Shown: positions 59,915 through 64,000 of the stretch, piece after piece
Numbering within the stretch: position 1 is the first letter of the stretch
How the letters are laid out: each line of letters begins with the position of its first letter
DNA from: an uncultured Phascolarctobacterium sp.
GTDB taxonomy: Bacteria > Bacillota > Negativicutes > Acidaminococcales > Acidaminococcaceae
Length of the DNA stretch: 64,000 bases
Direction: 5' to 3'
NCBI GenBank assembly: GCA_900757795.1
Contig: CAAEPE010000037.1
Coordinates: 1-64,000 of the forward strand
Made by a program: the position numbers and the translations under genes
Notes under the pieces: generated by a model
What the model was told of the DNA's origin: nothing
Database searches by the model: none
Seen by the model: only the letters and a program-made list of their open reading frames with translations

Positions 59915-60184
59915 ATGGAAAGCTTAAATGGAGCAACTATTTTCCTTGGTATTATGAATTTAATAACCTTTATCATCTACGGAGCTGATAAGATGTTAGC
60001 AAAAATGCACAGTTGGCGCGTACCGGAAATTTTATTATTGCTTTTGGCAGCTTTAGGCGGTTCCGTAGGCGCATATTTAGCCATGCAGATTTTTCGTCAT
60101 AAAACCCTGCACTTAAAATTTAAACTTGGCGTACCTTTAATTTTTTTAGTGCAGATTGCGGCAGCAATTTATTTTAATCTTTAA
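59915..60184 (+). CDS. DUF1294 family small membrane protein
   Basis: This 89-residue protein has three TM helices and the DUF1294 pattern FIIYGADKMLAKMHSWRVPE, then LLLAALGGSVGAYLAMQIFRHKTLH. The function is unknown. Ribosome-binding site GAAAGGA. It is isolated between accessory genes. Confidence 0.88.
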   Translation: MESLNGATIFLGIMNLITFIIYGADKMLAKMHSWRVPEILLLLLAALGGSVGAYLAMQIFRHKTLHLKFKLGVPLIFLVQIAAAIYFNL

Positions 60185-60288
60185 AATTTGTTTCTAACAT
60201 GTTTTGCGCTATGAACGAGCATACATGATAACGTATAATAAATGTGCGACTTCTTATTGCGATTTAGATTTTAGTTCCCCTAAATAAT

Positions 60289-60442
60289 TTATCTGCGATA
60301 TTTTAATGTAATAACAATATGATCTTTGCATCTACCTGCAATATGTGTTAAACTGTTTTTGTCTTTAGTTTCCATATTAAAAAACCTCCTTTGATTTTAG
60401 TACGGTTGACAGCCACACTAATTATATCAAAGGAGGTTTTTT
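60289..60442 (-). mobile_element. Decayed IS200/IS605-type element: left-end hairpin and truncated tnpA start
   Basis: On the minus strand, ATG at 60375 opens a 28-codon frame METKDKNSLTHIAGRCKDHI then VITLKYRR and a stop at 60289. This matches the first residues of IS200 TnpA (typically SLTHTxWNCKYHIVFxPKYRR) with several substitutions. The ATG is preceded by AAGGAGG, which lies inside a perfect 17-bp inverted repeat (AAAAAACCTCCTTTGAT at 60379-60395 with its complement at 60426-60442, 30-nt loop). Sequestering of the tnpA ribosome-binding site in a hairpin is a known IS200 trait. The catalytic HUH and Tyr parts are missing. Confidence 0.7.
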
Positions 60443-60493
60443 ACACATAGCTAAAAGTTTTTTAGACTACTTGCACAGCAGATAGTTTCTTTT

Positions 60494-60529
60494 TAACAAA
60501 AATACCGCAGGCATAGCTTATGCCTGCGG
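60494..60529 (-). terminator. Terminator of hipBA
   Basis: CCGCAGGCATA and TATGCCTGCGG form an 11-bp perfect stem with a 3-nt loop; on the minus strand TATTTTTGTT follows. Confidence 0.9.
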
Positions 60530-60547
60530 CTCAGTCACATATGAATA

Positions 60548-61678
60548 TCATATATATTTCTTTAAATCCGTCTTTATGCACTCATATACGGTTTCGGCAA
60601 TTTCTCTGGCTCGAATACTATTTATACCGATATCTTTGGCTACAGCCAATACTTCTTTCATACCTGGATTTTGACCATTTCCATGCACAGTAGTTGCGTG
60701 CTCTCCACCAATAGAATTGCTGTAAGTAAGGTCATAAGCCGGTGCCAGCATCCATCTTTTTTCAGCTTCATTATATAAAAAGCTAAAGTTTTTGGAATGG
60801 TCATCCCTGTTATGAGCAAAGACGTTAAAACACATCAGTCTGAAAAGCTTTTCGACTTCCGAAAAATTTCTGGTCAGATCAAGCGTCAGTTTCATTAAAA
60901 TATCGTAATCAAGATTAGGAATTCGGTGCGAAGTTTCCAAAAGTCCAGCCACGGATACCATATGAACTCGCTCTATACTGCCATCACTTTTTTTAACGCG
61001 GTCAAAACGTTTGGTACCAAAATATCCGGCACAGCTTGACGAAGGAAATAGTTTAGTTTCAGCCATATTTATACCGCATTTTTTAGCACATTGAGAATAT
61101 TCGTATTCCTGTCTGCCAATATTTTTATCATCTTCTTTGGCAGGAAATTTTATAATCCATTCTTCACCTTCAATACTGGTCAGAATTTTTGGTCGGGCAC
61201 CACCAGATGAACCGCCAAGTTTGAAAAGATTGTCCAAATCATCGCTGTATTCTGTAGCCAGCATTTTGCTGCATTCCTGCGCAATTTTATCAAAATCAAC
61301 GACCGGATTTTTATCTTCCAGTATAATTTCCGGCTGATAAGTAAGCGCTCCCATTCCTGATGCACCAACTATTCCCAGTCTGTCCATCTGTGTTAAAGCA
61401 GCAGGATTCAGTCTGCGTTTTAACAGCAACCGGTCTACAAGAAGCCTGCCCCAACCATCCGGGAGACTATCTGCAAAAACGCCGAACAATCCATCAAAAA
61501 CATCTGCTTTAGGTATGAATACCTGCTGGCGTAGCGGCAACGAATACGGACTAATGCTGAACCCTTCCGCTAACCAGCCTTTATCATATTCAAATGCAGC
61601 TATAAAATTTTTATAAAGAGCCAAGGTTCCCACAATTCTTCCATGATAAAACACTTTAAGATTTGTTATCCTCTGCAT
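60548..61678 (-). CDS. hipA: HipA-family serine/threonine kinase toxin
   Basis: This 376-residue protein has the HipA N-terminal region (YHGRIVGTLALYKN, then PLRQQVFIPKADVFDGLFGVFADSLPDGWG in pieces) and the kinase core: GGSSGGARPKI (P-loop-like), EWIIKFPA (Lys), CFNVFAHNRDDHSKNFSFL (catalytic HNxDDHxKN) and APAYDLTYS (DFG-like metal site). All key residues are present, so it is probably active. The start overlaps hipB by 23 bp. Substrate, for example a tRNA synthetase, is unknown. Confidence 0.9.
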   Translation of the reverse strand: MQRITNLKVFYHGRIVGTLALYKNFIAAFEYDKGWLAEGFSISPYSLPLRQQVFIPKADVFDGLFGVFADSLPDGWGRLLVDRLLLKRRLNPAALTQMDRLGIVGASGMGALTYQPEIILEDKNPVVDFDKIAQECSKMLATEYSDDLDNLFKLGGSSGGARPKILTSIEGEEWIIKFPAKEDDKNIGRQEYEYSQCAKKCGINMAETKLFPSSSCAGYFGTKRFDRVKKSDGSIERVHMVSVAGLLETSHRIPNLDYDILMKLTLDLTRNFSEVEKLFRLMCFNVFAHNRDDHSKNFSFLYNEAEKRWMLAPAYDLTYSNSIGGEHATTVHGNGQNPGMKEVLAVAKDIGINSIRAREIAETVYECIKTDLKKYI

Positions 61679-61958
61679 TTTTTATCTCCTCGATAGACTG
61701 AAAAGGCACCGAAACAAAAAGATTCTGCAATTCCTTTTCAATACCTAATGCAATAGCAATTTTTGATAACGACAGCAAAGAGATGTCGCCACTTCTTTCA
61801 AAACGCTTCACAGAACCTAAGCTTACTCCTGACTTCTCGCTTAATCTTTCCTGCGATATTTTTCTGCGTCTGCGTATGGCTCGAATCCGGTTTGCTATTT
61901 CAATATTTATTTCTTGCGGCGTTGCCGATTCAAAGAGAAACTTAAAATCAGTATTCAT
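61656..61958 (-). CDS. hipB: HipB-type HTH antitoxin
   Basis: This 100-residue Xre-family protein has HTH IANRIRAIRRRRKISQERLSEKSGVSLGSVKRFER in pieces near residues 21-55. The gene precedes and overlaps hipA in the usual antitoxin-toxin order. A promoter TTGCTA-17-TAAAAT on the minus strand ends about 7 nt before the ATG, and no ribosome-binding site is present, so the messenger is probably leaderless. Autorepression at that promoter is expected by family analogy. Confidence 0.87.
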   Translation of the reverse strand: MNTDFKFLFESATPQEINIEIANRIRAIRRRRKISQERLSEKSGVSLGSVKRFERSGDISLLSLSKIAIALGIEKELQNLFVSVPFQSIEEIKNAEDNKS

Positions 61959-62448
61959 GGTTAATATTTTATCTTATTTTGCCTTTTTTAGCAACTTTTA
62001 GATAATATATTAGCTTTTAAGATTGCTTGGAAACTACACCGTTATTATGTCAGATTCTTTACCTGTGATGCTTTCATGGTTATTCAGATCCTGCCTTCCG
62101 TTGTTTCATAAGCGGCAAGTACGAAATCAAAATTTTACTCTAAATTGTAATAAAAAGTTGCACAATTTTTGAAAATTAGGCTGCATAAATCTCATCAAGT
62201 TCATTACAGAAAGAGTAACGAGCAGACTTATTAGATAACAATCCTTGTAATTTTCTGCGGTTGCCGTAAGAAAGATGTATATCTTTTGAGTGTTTTTAGC
62301 AGCTTTGTAGTAGTCCATAGTGATTGCTCCTTTATTGAGTTTTGTAGACAGCTTGATTTTAACATAGGGGAATTACAATGGACTATTTTTGTTCTATTTT
62401 TCAGATGTTCAATTTTGTTTTACAATAAACATCTTTTTTCTTTTCATC
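61959..62448. other. Gene-poor interval upstream of hipB
   Basis: This 490-bp stretch is AT-rich. It holds the hipB promoter and one small open frame (62127-62318). The minus-strand words around 62090-62140 read NFDFVLAAYETTEGRI in one frame, perhaps a gene remnant, but no family was recognised. Confidence 0.4.
62127..62318 (-). CDS. Small hypothetical protein (63 residues), uncertain
   Basis: Not recognised. It begins MDYYKAAKNTQKIYIFLTAT, has ATG 62318 behind a good AAAGGAGC ribosome-binding site with 8-nt spacing, and includes a hydrophobic stretch (YLISLLVTLSVMNLM). The good ribosome-binding site argues for translation; the composition and lack of any family argue for a remnant. It lies between the truncated restriction protein and hipBA. 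Confidence 0.3.
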   Translation of the reverse strand: MDYYKAAKNTQKIYIFLTATAENYKDCYLISLLVTLSVMNLMRFMQPNFQKLCNFLLQFRVKF

Positions 62449-64000
62449 TCAGTAACTCTCTTTTATCCTATCTGCCAGTTTTTCGTTCACTAGCTTTTGC
62501 AGTGTTCCTTCCTGCGCATATGGCAAAGTATCCACAGCAAAGAAATTGTGTCTGCTGATATTTTTTGCTTCTTTATCAAAGCCAAAAATATAGGACATGG
62601 CAATATCAAAAATTATTTGCGTAGGAGCAAATCCGAACACTTGACACTCCAAAATATGTTTAACGCGTTCCAAATCATTAGGATACAAAGATTTCATCAA
62701 AGGATTGCGATACAAGCGTTTCACAATTTCTGTAATATAAAGTCCGGATTTCATATAAAAATCGACAAAGGTTTTATCAGGATAATCAAAGATATGCGGC
62801 TCGTTTTCCTCCAACTGGTCTACCATCATCTTGACAACTTTTTTCGGCGTAAAAATTTGGTTAGTTTCCTGCGGCGGAATATAATCAAAAATATCCTCTG
62901 TATGATTTTCATCAAAATAATTGGCTAAAGCACGCTTCTTTTCTAAAAAAGCTTTAATAGACTCATCAAAAACTACTTCATCAAAAAGATGGCCCTCAAA
63001 ATGCTTCAACTCTCTGCTTTCCTTATCGTGATAATCACCGCCGTCGCGCAAAAAGCGAAATTCTTCCACGGAAATACTGGTAACATCTTTAAACACTCCA
63101 TTAGGAGGATAAGTTTCAAAGTTTGCCAACGTTAATTTATCATCACCATAGGCCATAATAAAGCTGGGGATAGTTCTGGCAAAACCGCGCAAATGCGCAC
63201 GGATATCGCCTTCAACCGAACGTTTCTTTTTTTCTTCTTTTTTCGTTTCCAGTTCCTGCACGGTATTGGCAGCAGCCTGCTGCGCCACTTCCTGCACTTT
63301 GTTTTGTACGGTAACAATAAATTCTTGCTGCGCCTTAGTTGATTTTTCCTGATAAGCATTTTCTATAACAGCTTTTTCTGCCACAGTAGCAGCTTGCTGT
63401 AATTCTTTTTGTTTTTCGACATACAAAATTTTTTGCTGCTGTTCAAGCTCATCTGCTAAAGATTTTAATTCACGCTGAACTTCTGTTGCCTGCTTATTAA
63501 CAATTTTTTCTGTCTGCTTATTTGTTAAATAATATTCTTCTTTGGCCTTACCATAAGTATTAGCAGCCAAAGCTTCGGAAACCTTTTGCGAAAGATTTTC
63601 CACCAAAGCGTAATGGGGCGCAAGCGCAGGCTCTACACCTGTCGCTTGTTCTTCTTTTTGCTTAGTTACAGCCTGCGCAAAAACATTTTGAAGCTCATCC
63701 TTAGTAGTTTCAAAAATTTTCTCGCCAAAAATAGCATTAGTTTTATTTACCACAATTTCCTGCGGAACTTCAACCTCGCCATTTTCATTTACAGCCACGT
63801 CAGCCATTTTTTCCATGCCCGGAGCATCCTTTAGACGCCCTTGTTCTGCTTCCGGCTTAATTTGCTGTAAAATATCTCGCACTACATTGGGCGCCCCAAA
63901 AACATTAGAAATATTTGCAAAAAGAAAATTGCTCATAAAACCGCGTCTAATAACTTCTTCTGTTTTAATTTTAATAGGAACAGAAAGCACTTTTGCTGCA
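62449..64000 (-). CDS. C-terminal part of a restriction-modification protein (helicase/methylase type), 5' end outside the window
   Basis: The frame is open to the window edge (AAKVLSVPIK before the first possible start), so at least 513 residues are the C-terminal portion of a larger protein. A long Gln/Glu/Lys-rich coiled-coil (about residues 150-250) is followed by a methylase-like block: ETNQIFTPKKVVKMMVDQLEENEP and KTFVDFYMKSGLYITEIVKRL, which resembles motif X and a variant motif I. The NPPY motif IV expected next is absent; the protein ends at KESY. It may be 3'-truncated, so methylation activity is doubtful. Confidence 0.6.
   Translation of the reverse strand, partial: AAKVLSVPIKIKTEEVIRRGFMSNFLFANISNVFGAPNVVRDILQQIKPEAEQGRLKDAPGMEKMADVAVNENGEVEVPQEIVVNKTNAIFGEKIFETTKDELQNVFAQAVTKQKEEQATGVEPALAPHYALVENLSQKVSEALAANTYGKAKEEYYLTNKQTEKIVNKQATEVQRELKSLADELEQQQKILYVEKQKELQQAATVAEKAVIENAYQEKSTKAQQEFIVTVQNKVQEVAQQAAANTVQELETKKEEKKKRSVEGDIRAHLRGFARTIPSFIMAYGDDKLTLANFETYPPNGVFKDVTSISVEEFRFLRDGGDYHDKESRELKHFEGHLFDEVVFDESIKAFLEKKRALANYFDENHTEDIFDYIPPQETNQIFTPKKVVKMMVDQLEENEPHIFDYPDKTFVDFYMKSGLYITEIVKRLYRNPLMKSLYPNDLERVKHILECQVFGFAPTQIIFDIAMSYIFGFDKEAKNISRHNFFAVDTLPYAQEGTLQKLVNEKLADRIKESY

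Larger units (their letters stand above)
60185..60547. other. Gene-poor interval between DUF1294 and hipA
   Basis: Apart from the IS200 relic (60289-60442) and the hipA terminator (60494-60529), this stretch holds no coding sequence I can support. Confidence 0.6.

Overview
The window looks like the chromosome of an anaerobic, diderm Firmicute of the class Negativicutes, most likely the Acidaminococcaceae (Phascolarctobacterium-like). This placement is inferred from content: a biotin-dependent, sodium-pumping decarboxylase cluster, rubrerythrin, Firmicutes-type regulation (T-box, CIRCE, HutP, ParAB with DUF554 and DUF4446 neighbours), and a signal-peptide protein that resembles an outer-membrane beta-barrel. 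No rRNA, tRNA or CRISPR array was seen.

Region 1 (1-9020, minus strand) is a malonate decarboxylase operon in the gene order known from Malonomonas rubra (madB-A-E-C-D-H-K-F). A biotin ligase and a HutP-family RNA-binding regulator are inserted between madB and madA, and an untracked 41-residue OadG-like subunit precedes madB. It is read from a strong promoter near 9015. The roughly 490-base leader carries an early terminator, a cobalamin riboswitch and a second terminator. A third terminator lies between hutP and madA. Clusters of GAG/NAG trinucleotides sit in or just before each terminator and at the hutP ribosome-binding site, as expected for HutP targets. A B12 switch combined with HutP-type antitermination on a sodium-pumping malonate decarboxylase is the main candidate for an undescribed regulatory system here.

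Region 2 (9.2-28.4 kb) is mixed housekeeping: a MocR regulator, a YigZ protein, a BASS transporter with an attenuator-like leader, a ClC antiporter downstream of tandem repeats, an AlaX editing protein, HAD and metallophosphoesterase enzymes, purC, a DUF362 ferredoxin, a PHP phosphoesterase, a znuACB-type metal importer, hsp20 under a CIRCE operator, a nicotinamidase, an SDR, and a two-component system divergent from a histidine-rich secreted protein.

Region 3 (28.4-32.1 kb, minus) is a six-gene pseudopilus operon (one GspF/PilC protein, five pilin-like proteins) without an ATPase gene in view.

Region 4 (32.4-48.7 kb, almost all plus) has two secreted proteins, parAB followed by DUF554 and DUF4446 genes, two livK genes with livHMGF, a CBS-ACT protein, a DUF951 protein, two transporters, and a gene-free AT-rich interval with six DnaA boxes in 148 bp that is a candidate replication origin. 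A divergent UxaE-family gene follows.

Region 5 (48.9-58.4 kb) holds a leucine-type T-box in front of ilvN-ilvB-ilvC, a DUF1847 protein, rpsF-ssb-rpsR, a reverse-type rubrerythrin, the barrel-like protein, a SpoVB/MurJ-type flippase and an M23 peptidase.

Region 6 (58.4-64 kb) is accessory: a DUF234 ATPase, a DUF1294 protein, a decayed IS200/IS605 end, a hipBA-type toxin-antitoxin pair and the C-terminal part of a restriction-modification protein that runs off the window.
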